This document shows positions 33,501 to 45,140 of a stretch of DNA of 64,000 nt, one piece after another. Within the stretch, counting starts at the first letter, position 1, and each line of letters starts with the position of its first letter. A program made the translations under genes and the position numbers. The stretch comes from Tribonema minus (taxonomy: Eukaryota > Sar > Xanthophyceae > Tribonematales > Tribonemataceae): NCBI GenBank assembly GCA_017506865.1, contig JAFCMP010000184.1, forward strand, positions 38,799 through 102,798. Reading direction: 5' to 3'. Below the pieces are notes generated by a model. The model searched no databases. It worked only from the letters and a program-made list of their open reading frames with translations, and had not been told where the DNA came from.

Positions 33501-36500
33501 TCGCCTCATTTGTGAGCCTTCACGCCTGCGCGCTGCATCGCCTCGGCGCTTGCCTGTGCCCCTCAGCTGTTGAAGATGGTCGTAGAGAGCGGGTGTGACG
33601 TGCCGGAGTCGCAGGCGTGCCTGGGGGCGGACGCAGCGGAGTGGGGGCCGGCGCTGAAGGCGGTGCCGTTCGCCATCATGGGCCAGTCGCTTGGCGGCGG
33701 CCTGTGCGTGCTGCTGGGAAGAAGGCGAGTCATTTCACGTCGTTGAAGATGATGCGCTGAGCACTGAGCTGCGCTGCGGTCATGCATGGTTGCAGTCCAG
33801 CAAGGGCGGTTGGAATGATGCTGGCGTGCGCAACATGAGGGGAGTTTCACACCGTTGGCAATGGTGCAGTGCAGCAAGTGTGGTAGCAGTGGTTCTGGGG
33901 TGCCCATCATGGGGCCAGTCACTCGGCGGCGGACTGTGCGTGCTGCTCGGAAGAAGGCGAGTTTTTTCCCGTCATTGAGAATTGATGCAGCGTAGCAAAT
34001 GCGGTGGCAGTGGTTCTGAGGTGCTCATCATGGGGCCAGTCACTCTGGGCGGTAGCCCAACTGTGTGTGCTGCTCAGAAGGAGGCAAGGTGCGGCAGTTT
34101 AGCCGATGAAGTAGATCAGTGAACCGCTCGAAAGACGGTCATATGCGGCGCTGTCTGCCATCATCGGCCAGGTTGGCAGCGGCCTGTGCGTGGTGCTCGG
34201 AAGAAGGCGAGTCTCACCTTGCTGAAACTGTCTGAAATACCTTTTTTTTTATGTAGCTTTTTCATTTGAATGAACTTTGTTGTCTAGTACTGTTGGGATT
34301 TTTTGAAGACCAAGACTACGTTCATTTCTTTTTTGGGGGTGCTGGGCATTTGCGCTCACAGCAAATTCAATTCAAATAGTATCAGGACGGCGCGCTGCAG
34401 TGCTGCGGTCATGCATGCTTGCACTATCGCAAGAGCGTTGAAAACGATTCTGGTGTGCTCGCATGGGGCCAGTCACTTGGTGGCGGCCCATCTTCGTGTG
34501 CTGCTCGAAAGAAGGCGCATTGATGTTGATGAAGGGTGGTGCGCTGAGCACTGTTGCAGCCACGCACACATGGTGTCTTGGATCCTACACGCATCACAGT
34601 AGCAAGAGTGCAGGATCCGCTACAAATGACGCTGCTCGAGTACAAGGCAGACAGACCTCCTAGCCATGGGCGCGCCCTACTACATTTCAGTGCCACGATT
34701 AGTTTGACGGCAATTGCATGGTCACTGCCTCGACCCCAAGTTTAGGCTAGCCCTAATACTTGAACAGCACTGCATTACTGAAGCTGCAAAGCTGGTGTGT
34801 AGCACCACCAGCAGCTCAAAGCTGTCGCGCTGCTTATCTCATCCCCTGAGCTCAGCAGCGTTGCGTGTTGTCTGCAGGCCTGCAGCCTCAACTGTTGCCA
34901 AACCTGATGGACCCCAGTTTCAGGAGAGCTGAACTGCATCGCTGAAGCGACAACCCTGGGGTATCCGATGACCCCCAGTTCAAGGAAAGCTGAACTGTAC
35001 TGAAGCAGCAAAGCTGGTGTATCCCCCCCCCCCCCCTCCCCCCAAGGTCATCAGGCTGCGCACATCATCTCATCCTGGGCACTGCTGTGTGTTGCTGCAG
35101 GATCGCACAGGGCTCGGCGCTGCCAACCTCGCGCTTCCTGGGTGCGCTGCTGCTCTGTCCGGCAATTGTAGGTGAGCGACGCGTCATGGGCCAACTTTGA
35201 ACATGCTTTGGGCACGTTTGTCAGGCGTCTGCGGCACCGGGGGGCTGTGTGACTTGCCAGTTGAAGCTTTGAGGCTGTGGAAACAATGAAATCGTGTCTG
35301 GTGCTGCGGCGCCTCTCATGCGTATGCTTGGTGACATGCAGTTGCTGCTGATGCAGACCAAGAACTGAGTGCGTGTCGCAGCTGCTATGTAACGCCATAT
35401 GCGCGGTCCCAGCATACGCTACTGATATGTATGGAGTTCTTGGACCTGTTGTGAGCAGTACTTCTTGACGGGTGTTGCAGTTGGCATCCTCGCGGTCATC
35501 ATGAGACAACGTGTAACTGTTTGCAGTGTCGCCAATGTGACGTGAATGATGCGGCCGTGCCCACACATTGCCCACGACACATGATTGTGTTTTTGGAGTG
35601 CGAGTCGCAAACGCTGGCCACTTTTGATTTGAAAGCATCAGCTATGATGCAGCTGTGCCGTTGTGTATTTAGTGTGGCTGTAATTGCTGTGTTGACACGT
35701 GGCGATGCTCAGAGCCGTTGCCGCCTATGTGCGCCTTCTGCTCTGCGGGGGACCGCTGCCACCATTGCACAGCAGTCGTTGTGACTCAGCGCATACATTT
35801 GTTGCATGACGTGTGCATGCACAGAATGTGACGGCCCTGCAACCTTGTTTTACTTCCTCGCGCGCCCATGGCAGGCAACACGCCGCATCCCGTGGTGCTA
35901 TTCTTTCTGCGGAACGTGGCTGCACGCCTCTTCCCCCTGCGACAGCTGCCAGAGTGAGTGCTGCGCGCGTTGCGTATCGTTCGTGTCCATGCAAATTGTG
36001 TAATCTTGCAGTACACGCTGACTGTCAAGCTTCGTCATGGTGTTCGTCATGGTCGCTTTCTATGCAGTGCGTTCTTGACGGTTCATGCATGCTTTTGTGC
36101 ATCATGTTTTTTTTAAGCTCCATGCATATCCTGGCGCCGTGTGCTCAGAAGAGTCAAACATGCGCTCATCAACTTTTATCAGTTTGCACGTTTAAGTGCT
36201 GTTTGTTCTTCGCGTTGGCCTTATATGTACTTAAAAGAAGTATGTATGTATCTTTCACCTGCATTGCTATGCTGCAGATTTCATTGCTTGCATTGTCAGC
36301 GAACCTGATCCGCATCACAGTGCCTGTGTGTATACATGCGGGTAACCCGCGGCAGTCGTGGCGTACCAGCACCATAGAATTACTTGTTCAATGGTGATTT
36401 GCGCCGCGTGTCTTGGTTGGAGTGTGCTGGCATTCACAGCAATGTGTTGGTCACTACTGCTTGATGGCCACTTTTTGCTGAGGTCAAATCACCTGCTTGC

Positions 36501-39500
36501 TGATGCTAATTGCCGGTGGCAGCTCGCAATCCATTCAGTTGTCACATAAATCCGTATTGCGCTTTGAAGACTGCGCGCCAGACCCCATCGCTCAGCCAAC
36601 AAATTGCGTCAGAGCCATGCGTCGCCCAGTAATTCACAGCTGCGTACTTTGGGCCTCCACACTCAATATGTGCGCAGTTCACCTGTCCCTGGATGAATTC
36701 AGGGGTGTGCTCGTAAGTCATCCATGTTTTCAATGTAAACATGCCCCCCGCCGCGCAGCTCACCTTGAGTCAATTTGTGAGTCGTGCAAGCAGCTCACAT
36801 CTGATTTTTCCACTACACCAGTTGTGTTGCGTCCTCTGGAAAAGAGACCCCTCCACAACTTCAATGTGGGACTTGCCCTCCCCCTTCCCCCGTCCACGCA
36901 GTTCCCCTGGAGCGCGTGCAGATCCCATCGCTCCTCTGGGATGCCGTTGCTCAGGAAAAACAGACCGCGTCAGCACTCTCCCACCCAGCGATCCATGCGC
37001 TTGAATCTGAATCCTCGTGTTGATCACATAAGCAGGTCACCGGTACCCCCAATCAGTCGATTGTGGTGCGTCCTCTGGAAAAGATCCGTCTACAACTTCA
37101 ATGTTGAACTTGTGCCCCTGCCGTGCAGTTCCCTGGAGCGTGTTCAGATCCCATCGCTCATCTGGGTCAGCGAGGCCGACCAGGTCAGGACCAAGCTGGA
37201 TCAGTGGGGGCTCCCGGGGGGCCTCGGCTGGGGGCACAACATGCGCCTGGGTACCGGATTGCAGCTTTTGGATATGGTGCGCTAACACCTGTACCATATA
37301 GCAACGGATACTATTAGTCACATATCATGCGGTACATGAACTCATAGAGGTTATCTTTCAACAAGTGTTACACCAACTAATGCAGCTTCTGGATATGGTG
37401 CGCCAACACATGTTCTGTACAGCAACTCATACACTATTAGTCGCGTGGTACATTTCCTCATACTATTAGTCATGTGGTATATTATTTGCAGACTTCATTT
37501 GCTTCGATTGCTTTGACTTGGCATCAGGTGGGCACTTTAGGCGGTACATAAGCGCATGGCACAGCACTTTCTGAGCGTTTCCAGTTCATGTCATTCTCGC
37601 CGCATGCTCACACCTGCGCTAACCTCTCACATAGTCTCTTGTCACCATCCTCCCTCGGTGTTCTGGAGACCTCCTTTTGACAGCGCGTTGTCATTGACTC
37701 TGCAGCACTTGAATCATAGATCAAATGTATGCGCGTCTCTGGTGTTTTTTGCTATGTAACCATGCAGCCGCTCCCTGCATGGTGTCATAGGATGCTGCTG
37801 CTTAGGCTGTCTTGAAGTGTATTGTGAAAATAGCTACCAAGACAAAAAAAAACTGCCTTTCAAACAGATTGGACATCCACTGCATTGAGCCTTCAAGTCT
37901 CAGGAGTTCGGCGCTGTGCATGTCGACTGCGCCTTTGTGTCGAAAGGCCGCTGCCCGACTGACTGTATCGCCCGCTTCTTTTTTTCGTGTTGCCTCATGA
38001 CTCACGATTGGAGACAAAACAAAGTCCGGGTCACGGTTGTTTGACGCTGACCTGAAAAAGTAAAGTGTCACTGGGGCACGTTTCGTCCACACCCTTTTTG
38101 AATATAAATGACAGTCTTTACGGTTAGGATTAGGGTGTGTAGCTTGCTGCAGCCCTCAGGCTCACTCAGTGTGCCACTGCTGTTCAGTCTTTGACTGCAC
38201 AAACTGTCGCGACTACCCTGGTACATCGCCTTTGCCCCCGGACGTGCTGGGGCGCGGTGGTGCCCTGGGGATGCTACCACCATTCACGCTCGGCCTGCCC
38301 GAGCTGTTGCGACCACCCTGGTACGTACTTTTCCCCTTGCCGCCAGTTGTGCTGTAGCGGGGAAGCTATCACCAAAGACCTCCCATGTACGCTTGCAAGC
38401 TTGGAAGCATATGCAGTCGACAGTGCTCTTGAAGGCCAATAGCTGATGCTGTTTTTTTTCCTCACGCCAGGAACAACATCGACTTGCGTTTATAACATCC
38501 TGGCTTGTTTTTTCACGGCCAACAATAGAACTGGTTTTTGACCTCTAAGCCAAACCACCACTAGTGCTGACACCGTCTTGCGTGTATTCTGTTGTCACTT
38601 CCCTGGTGCAGCTGGACGACATACGCTCCAATGTGGAGAAAGTGGCGTTCCCGTTTGCTGTGATCCACGATCCCGAGGATGGCGTGGTGGTGAGGACACC
38701 ATATTTATTCAGTGCAATAGTTGTAACGTAGTTATGGCTGGTGCGCTTTACAGCCTTGCAAGCATGCACTGTGCGCCCAAATTATGCAAAGCGGCAGTCT
38801 TCATGAAGTGTCCATCATACTCAAATTTGGGAGGGTGTGAGCCTGTGGCAGATTCTTGATGCCTGCCGACTGTGATGTGCAACGAAATATTTCATGAGCT
38901 TTTTCCACCAAAACAATAGAGACCTGGGCACCTGTGTTAGTGGTACTGATATTGTATTATAATTTAAACTGTTTGTAGTAGTCCAAATACTTCTAGGAGC
39001 CAAGCGAGTGCGTTTGCTGCTCAGCTTTAGCCTGATGAGCCCAGTCGCTGGCAAGCTGAAACTGTCCAACCCAAGCATGGATCAGGAATGAGACACACTG
39101 ACCAATGCAGCAACCATATTTGTAAGTGACAATGTAAAAACCGAGAAATCAGACCATCCAGCACACCACTTTTTATCGCAACTCTTGCTGCGGTTCTCAT
39201 TCATCAAACACCAGTTTCCATATCATGTCCTGTGCTTGAATTGAGCGGCACACTCTGTAGGTGGTTAAAGCCTCTGGCCATCCTGCGCATTAATTTAGGA
39301 TTCAGCGTTTGCAAGCGTCCCAAGATGTCTTCTTTGGTTACAGTACGTAAAAGCCAAGTGACGTAAAGGCCATCCATCACACGATGCGATTGAATCACTC
39401 AGGTACACTGCAGCACCACACAAAGTCACAGCAACTGCGCTGCTTCGCTACAGTGCACTCCCAACAATCGCAACGAATCTGATTGCTGCCCATTTGTTGC

Positions 39501-41166
39501 TATGTGCGTTGCAACCCATGCAGCTTTTTGAAGGCACGCAGCTGCTGCTCGCAAGGGCGTCTACCGCGGAGGGCGTGTACAGGTGCAAGCTTCAACGACT
39601 TACTCCAATGACTCGACTCGCCGACTCATGACAGCGCACTCAAGTATGAATAGCCATGTCCCTGACTATCACAACACATTCAAACAAAAAACGATGACAT
39701 CGACCATCAAGAAACCAGATGCACATGAACATATTTGTGTAGCAGCTCATGGTTGGCCCCAGCAGCAACCTCCAATAATTCAACAACGTGTTCCGCTAAT
39801 TCATGAATCGACGACGAGAAACCAAGTTGCTAATTCATTTGCAAACATTTGCAAGGAGGCATTGAGCATATGTGTCCCGAACTCAGCGGGCCCACAACAA
39901 GTCGTTTTGGTATGTCAGAGAGCAGTTTTGTGGATACTGGTCAGATGCGCCAAATGCCTGACTAGTTTGAACAAGTTAGTATTTCGAAATAAATTCCAGC
40001 AGGGTCTCTGTTCTACTCATCTTTTCATGTATGTAATTTATGGCCTCGGAGACAACAAATTTGCAGGCCGTGTGCTACAGGAAACAAAAGTGCCATTCAA
40101 ACTGGACCGGTCGTCGCCGCATTGAGCCTGCGCCACTCAAACGTCAGCACTTGTGCGCCTTTTTGTCTCGAAATGTCCTTGCCCGATTGTGTTGCCTGAT
40201 TTTTGTCCTTGTTTCGAGGCACAGTCCAGGTTGATGCAATAACGTTGGTGTGTACAAGTTAGTGCCCTGTCAGCCTGCGATCTTCCATGTAGCCACTGAG
40301 GTCACTTTCCTTCAAGGTTGCATGGAAAACAAGAGGCGTTGGGCCCTAATTCTTCAAGCCTGATTTGAACGTTAAAAATACTGCCTGAAACATGTGTGCG
40401 GAATAACCTTGATGGACTCGCAATGGTATGGGCATGAACTACACATGAGCATTATGTGAAGCATGGCAATGTTCTGAGGAAACATTTATCAGGAATTTCC
40501 TGGTACTACCAGTGCCAGCCGGGCAGATGCAGCAGCATACTTTTAGGTCAATGGTCTGTACTTGACCATTTCCTGAATCAGGCCCGACACCTCTATGTAC
40601 ACATTATTGTCCGCACAGGGGGTGTTGGCTGTACAAGGATTTGAGCCTATAGCATGCTCCTCCAGCGGGGCACGATGCTTGAGTTGGTGTGCTCACCTCA
40701 GTGACACGCTGTTAGACTGGACAGCCTGTGCTGATTGTGAGCTGCTTGCCATCAGCGCGCCTTCGCAACAAGCAGCGCCTGCCGTACCTCGCTCATCCTG
40801 GCGAACCGGCCAGTGCCTGCGCCTGTGCCGACAGTGAACTCTGTGTCCTCGGCGTGTGACAGCCGTAGGAGTGAAAACAGACATGTGGGCGCCTGCGATC
40901 TTACCCCCCTCTGTCAGATCAAGACACTGCTTGCTTATGCCTGTGCCATTTGAGGCGCTTGTTGCCCTTGTCCTCACACAGCACACATGCAACCTGTCGT
41001 CGCGCGCAGGGGGCGCGAACTGTACGAGCTGCGCGGCCTGAAGCACGACCTCCTTACCAACGCCGGCCCCGCCGTCGTCGACTTTGTGACGCAGTGGCTG
41101 CGCGACAGGCTGGAGCACAGCGCCAGTGACCTGGCGCTGTGGCAAGGGCAGGTCGCCTCGCAGTAG
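30514..41166 (+). CDS. alpha/beta hydrolase, monoacylglycerol lipase-like, ten exons
   Basis: Exons 30514-30674, 30875-30988, 31916-32057, 33567-33724, 35101-35171, 35875-35953, 37129-37276, 38612-38689, 39524-39582 and 41010-41166 (TAG) join with matching phases into 389 codons. The product shows the order of the Hydrolase_4/MGLL family: an N-terminal strand pair (FTSTRGERLHVRRFLP), the oxyanion motif LFLHGYGAH, DYVGHGHSQG, the nucleophile elbow MGQSLGGGL (Ser in GxSxG), a helical cap (HNMRLGTGLQLL), the Asp strand PFAVIHDPEDGVV and the catalytic His in LKHDLL. It should hydrolyse acyl esters such as monoglycerides, though the natural substrate is unknown. There is no visible signal peptide. 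The intron after 33724 uses a GC donor. The N-terminal start is not resolved and may be the in-frame ATG at 30452. Exon-edge copies surround several exons. Confidence 0.87.
31340..31802 (+). repeat. copies of hydrolase exon-3 acceptor edge
   Basis: The real acceptor reads CTGTGTATGCAGCACCACGC, then GCGTTCGGCAAGGCGATGGC. Copies at about 31552-31612 (CCGTGTGTGCCGCACCACGC, GCGTTCGTCAAGGCGATGGC) and 31722-31800 (CCGTGTGTGCAGCACCACGC, partly doubled), plus a weaker one near 31345-31380, share the following GCAGCGCCGTCGACC. The intervening spacer (TGACTTGACAG, CGCTCCAAGCAGTCCATT) is repeated with them at a period of about 170-180 bases. Confidence 0.85.
32095..32400 (+). repeat. copies of hydrolase exon-3 donor edge
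   Basis: The true donor CAGTGCTG/GTATGTATAT is followed by ACTGCTCATTAATGTTTCGC. Copies occur at about 32099-32130, 32230-32275, 32288-32330 and 32341-32395. The last also repeats the exon end CTACCTGGACTGGGTGGAAG, so it is a perfect decoy coding edge followed by GTATGT. Confidence 0.85.
33895..34525 (+). repeat. ladder of four copies of hydrolase exon-4 donor edge with its GC donor
   Basis: The exon end CCATCATGGGCCAGTCGCTT, then GGCGGCGGCCTGTGCGTGCT and GGAAGAAGGCGAGT, recurs at about 33903-33965, 34026-34085, 34155-34212 and 34460-34520. Three of the four keep GAAGAAGGCG. Two of those also keep the GAGT of the non-consensus GC donor of the true site at 33725. The nucleophile coding region GQSLGGG is thus partly duplicated in intron sequence. 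Confidence 0.88.
34815..34905 (+). repeat. copy of hydrolase exon-5 acceptor edge
   Basis: CATCCCCTGAGCTCAGCAGC, then GTTGCGTGTTGTCTGCAGGC at about 34840-34880, resembles CATCCTGGGCACTGCTGTGT and GTTGCTGCAGGATCG at 35072-35105. The similarity is weaker than in other ladders. Confidence 0.5.
36560..36965 (+). repeat. copies of hydrolase exon-7 acceptor edge
   Basis: GTGTTGCGTCCTCTGGAAAA at about 36823 followed by ACAACTTCAATGTGGGACTT, CACGCAGTTCCCCTGGAGCG and AGATCCCATCGCTC repeats 37064-37160, the true acceptor and exon start. A fragment CAGACCCCATCGCTCAG lies at about 36580. The unit length is about 240 bases. Confidence 0.85.
37380..37412 (+). repeat. copy of hydrolase exon-7 donor edge
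   Basis: TGCAGCTTCTGGATATGGTG, then CGCCAACAC, repeats the exon end TGCAGCTTTTGGATATGGTG and CGCTAACAC at 37260-37288. It includes the GTGCGC donor. Confidence 0.85.
38195..38345 (+). repeat. imperfect tandem duplication in hydrolase intron
   Basis: ACTGTCGCGACTACCCTGGT followed by ACATCGCC at about 38200 is repeated as GCTGTTGCGACCACCCTGGT and ACGTACTT at about 38303. An open frame between them (PPDVLGRGGALGMLPPF) looks exon-like and ends at a CTG/GTACGT donor. It has no acceptor, and adding it would break the join of exons 7 and 8, so I treat it as intron. Confidence 0.5.
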
Positions 41167-44100
41167 GAGCGTCTCTGCTCGCGTCGCAAAACTGCAAACG
41201 CAGGCACAGTGTATATGCTGCCCCGCATGCAAGGAACCGCGTGCGGGCCCGCTAAAGCTGCAGTGCTTTTGCGTTTACGGAACCCGTATTGCAGGCGTGG
41301 GGCAGCGTATATACTGCGGGTGTCTTTGCGGTTTGCGGCACGAGTGGGGATGCTCGCACTGCGCATTCAAAGTGCTCGTCGCAGTGCTCAGATGCACGTC
41401 AAATTGAAGCACCGGTTGCGTGAAATGGCACCGCAGCGCGCAACTGCCTGGTGCAGCGCCAGAGCAGTGCTCGGTGATTGTCGCCGACCTCGGCGGAGAT
41501 CCGACAGTGGTCAGCGGTGACAGCGGCACCGCTGAGTAATGCGCTAGCTGCAGCGCTATTCAGCAGGCATGCCGTGGGCCAAGAGCCCAGAGCCCGTGCT
41601 GCCAATAGAAGCTGCCGCTGCGAGCTCGCGCATTTAGCGGCAGCAGCGCCAGCACACAGGCACAGCGATGACAAGCGGCAACTGTTTCGGCCGAGGCAGG
41701 CGCATCGGCCGTCCCCTGGTTGGCGGGAGCTGTACGAGCAACTGCCGCTCTGCCGGTGTTGTTGCATGGTGATTCTCATTGATGGCGGTGGCAGTGCTTT
41801 GCTTGTGTCAGAGCACGGGACGGCGGCAGCAGCTCTGCAGCATCAGCGGCAGCCATCTAACTGAGTCAGCAGCAGGCCTGTAGAAGGGCAGTACTGGAGG
41901 AACCTGCTGGTACAAGATCCTGTCCAAGGAACTTGTCACTGCAGCAGCAGGAGCGGGTCCCTTGCTGCAGACTATGAACAGGTTCTGGCAACACTGGCGG
42001 GGCAACTGATGCTGCACATGTGCAGCACTTTACAGAGGTGTTGGTATAACAGCAGTTGCAGCAGCAACAGAGGTGTAAGTTGGACATGGCAGACGCATCG
42101 GCGTTTGTGTTGCAGCAAGCTGAGTGTCTGTATTGGGGGGTTTAGTTCACGAAGTGTATCCTTGTGCTGCATGCGTGCGCCCCTCGGCGCATGCGAGTTT
42201 TTACGTGAGTTGGTGAATAGACTGCAGTTTTTTAAACCCGTCTTCATCATGGCGGTACGCCTTGTTGTTGCACTTTCCTTTCCTGATGCTGGTGTCATTG
42301 CAGCGTGGGACAGCCCAAACCGATGTCTACTGCCCTGAAAGCGTCAAATTACAGCAGCCTGAAACACCTGTGGCACCTCTGCAGCAGATGTTATCTTCAG
42401 CTTATAGCTCTTTGGCTTGGTGATTAGGCTTGTTTTCAGACAATGACCAACATTTTGTTGTTCATTTTCTGATGGCAGCAGACCGGCAGACCATTTGCTT
42501 TATTTTCTGTATGCAAATGACACCTACTTGGACAGGCATGGTTGTCGCGCATGACGACACAAGACATGCAGTGACCGTCACAGCAGTTGGTGTCAATGCT
42601 CAGCATCAGACAGCGATGTATCGAAGGCCAACATCCAGATTGCAACACATACGCCGGTCTGCGCTCTTCTGGTGCCCGTTCTACACCAGCAACCGGGGCA
42701 CAGCAAGTTTAGTAGACAGCAAAGCTGCCTTCCCGTTGTAGCTTCTGCATTGTATGCGGTACCCATCACCACCTCTGCACAAAGGGGCTGCCACTGCATT
42801 GCGCTCTGTTGTGTGCTGCTTTTTTCTAGAGACAGAGCGTGCGGGAACCTCTGTTGTGCCCTGAAAGATGGGATGCCATTTTCTCCAGGTGCTTTGAATT
42901 GCTGAGATGTCAAGCTGCGACAATGCATGTCTACAAATACAAAGTTGTGATGGTGTGATGGGGCGGAGTACTCAGTGACGCCACGTGGTGTGCTCCCCCG
43001 GGCGGCTTGTTGAGGACTGGCGTGATCAACACGTGCGCAGTTGTTGCACAGCAGGTGTGTGGAGTACGGATGTTGGAGTGAGTGAGTGAGTGAGTGAGTG
43101 TTGTTGCGCTGTGCTAACATTTGCTACTTTTGCATCAGATCTACATATTCGTGCATTGCGCACGTCGGAACCCAACGATTTGCCAATGCATTGCACTGTG
43201 TCCCGCAAATCTCTCATTGAGGTCAGTCATGGCGATTGGTGCAAGGCAGCCTGAGCAATAAACGTCGGCGGGCATGCAGTAGAACTTGAAGTGCAGTCAA
43301 CTGACGGAGCACTGCATCCAGCATTGACAGTGTCATCAATGGCGATTGGCGGCTTGCGGCAGATTGGTGTGGAGCAATGATGAAGAACCTCCAATGAACT
43401 TGTGAATGTCGACTCAAGGCATTTGCACCAGCCTGATCGACTAGAGGGGAGCAGTGACGTTCCAGATTCAATGTTACTCGAGTCTCTGTGACAGACACCA
43501 ACTAATAAATGAATGCACATGTGCAGAAAGTGCAGATCCACTCACTCCACTGTAATTTTCTCTCAGTCTTTTGGTCGTCTTTTCTTGCTCGAGCACACCA
43601 GTGATGCGGACTGACAACGCCGTTGAACGCGTTCCCAGCGGTTTGCACCTAGGTGGGTAATCATTTTAGCAGTCATAGAGTTGAACATAAGGCTGAAGCT
43701 GCACGCAGAAACTCTGTGCAAATAAATCAACTGGGAAGCTCATATTCAAGTTTAACTGGTTTTGTTCAAACCTGTGTGCTTGACGCAGCGGCATGTGACG
43801 AGCATGCGTGGTGACCCGTGAGGAACGTGGCATCACTGTGACAGAGGTCTAAATCATTCACTTTGCGGCTCAACTGCCAAACGGTGTATCAACACATTCA
43901 GCGCTGCGGCTGTAGCTGCACATGCCCAACTTTTGCTGAGCGCTCATGAGCACTGTCGCGCAGCAACGCTGCACTCAGTAGGCTGCGAGTGGTACAAAAA
44001 GCCGCATGATGTTGTGACAAAGACGCCAACGTCATATTTTGGTACCTTTGGAACATTGAATTCAGAGCACTCACTGACAGACTCTCAGACTTGATTCAGT

Positions 44101-44812
44101 GTCCTCTCTGAGCTACAAACTATACCTGCCAGTGCCCTTGCCATGCTGCACGCAATGACTGCTTCAAATACAGCATGCAAACATCACCATACTCTTAGCA
44201 TCTGATGCCTGACGTGCAAATGTTGACATGACAATGGCCACAAGATTCTGCTGATGCCCTTGCATGCTCTGCAGATTGCATGTAGAAAAACTTGAGCCTA
44301 TGATCATTGAACGCATCCAGGGCCTTGCTCGATGATATTCTCAAAGAGTCCATTGGCATCATGACCATCTATGGGTGCACTGAATGTCACCGGCTCAGCA
44401 CACGGTTCTAAAATAGCTACATGCATGTAGCAATGATGCAAGAACAGCTGCAGCCGGGCCACTCAAAAGTAGCCCATGTGTACGATATGGCAAAGGCTGC
44501 ATTCAACAAGGGAAAAAACCAGACATATCAAATGAAGCATGGAAGACGTGCAGCACAAAACCCTTAAAACATCAAATCATGCGATCCAACAATTGTGTCA
44601 AAACCCATTTAATTGTTGAAATGCAAAATACTGCGTGTAAACAACCCTGCCGTAAATGCACGCCGTAAATGCACAAACAACCCTGCCGTAGATGCACGCC
44701 TAGGCTGTCTATGTCAATTTCACCCTCGCACCAAGCATATGGCCAACATAGCATATTGCCGCTTGCCCCCCCTTATCCTGTCGCACCTCCTTGCAGCATT
44801 TTGCTGCTTGCC
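41167..44812. other. no supported gene
   Basis: Open frames at 41399-41864 on both strands are Ala/Cys/Arg-rich without a domain. Nothing between 43500 and 44800 looks coding. The main landmark is a (GAGT)n run. Confidence 0.45.
43076..43100. repeat. (GAGT)n microsatellite
   Basis: Six consecutive GAGT units. Confidence 0.9.
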
Positions 44813-45064
44813 TCAGCAGCACCTCCTAGCTCCGACAACCTTCTCCTGAGGGCCGATGTAGATGAAGACCACGTTGGGATTAAACATTGATGACATGGGT
44901 GGAAGTGGGTCGGCTGGGTCATCGCTACTCGTATCGACGGGCGTCAGTTGAGGCGAGTTGAACCCCTCCCCCTGCATATCCTTCGCAATGCTTTCTTGAG
45001 CGGTCTCGAGATCCTGTCCGATCAGCTCAGGCCACGCCTTCTTCATGGCATTGTAGTCGCCCAT
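44813..45064 (-). CDS. potato inhibitor I (chymotrypsin inhibitor 2) family protease inhibitor
   Basis: The frame has 83 codons, from ATG 45064 to TGA at 44813-44815. It contains KKAWPELIGQDLETAQESI, the family's WPELVG..xxAxxxI helix start, and ends with FNPNVVFIYIGPQEKVV, matching the final strands (typically RVRxFVDxxGxVV). Members are small proteins that block subtilisin or chymotrypsin with an exposed loop. Here the loop region between helix and strand is about 20 residues longer than usual and Pro/Ser/Asp-rich. By alignment, the Met before FNPN sits near the usual P1 position. There is no signal peptide in this ORF, so it is cytosolic or an upstream exon is missing. A second, diverged start-like copy lies just upstream. 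Confidence 0.7.
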   Translation of the reverse strand: MGDYNAMKKAWPELIGQDLETAQESIAKDMQGEGFNSPQLTPVDTSSDDPADPLPPMSSMFNPNVVFIYIGPQEKVVGARRCC

Positions 45065-45099
45065 GTTCTACGGGAGCAGAGAGGGAACAACGGGACAAC

Positions 45100-45140
45100 G
45101 ATGGCGTTGAAGTCGCCCATGATGATCTACGGGAGCACCA
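45100..45140 (-). repeat. copy of the inhibitor gene's start region
   Basis: Plus-strand GTTGAAGTCGCCCATGATGA, then TCTACGGGAGCA, at about 45103-45138 repeats TTGTAGTCGCCCATGTTCTA and CGGGAGCA at 45053-45081. On the minus strand it gives another ATG-GGC-GAC start whose frame differs after six codons. Confidence 0.7.

Noticed and set aside
38225-38312. Extra hydrolase exon between 37276 and 38612
   Set aside because: There is no AG acceptor, and the neighbouring exons already join in phase with family continuity, so inclusion is not needed.
41399-41864. Overlapping frames of about 127 codons on both strands
   Set aside because: Ala/Cys/Arg-rich, no domain, no splice context, and equally open on both strands, so coding is not supported.
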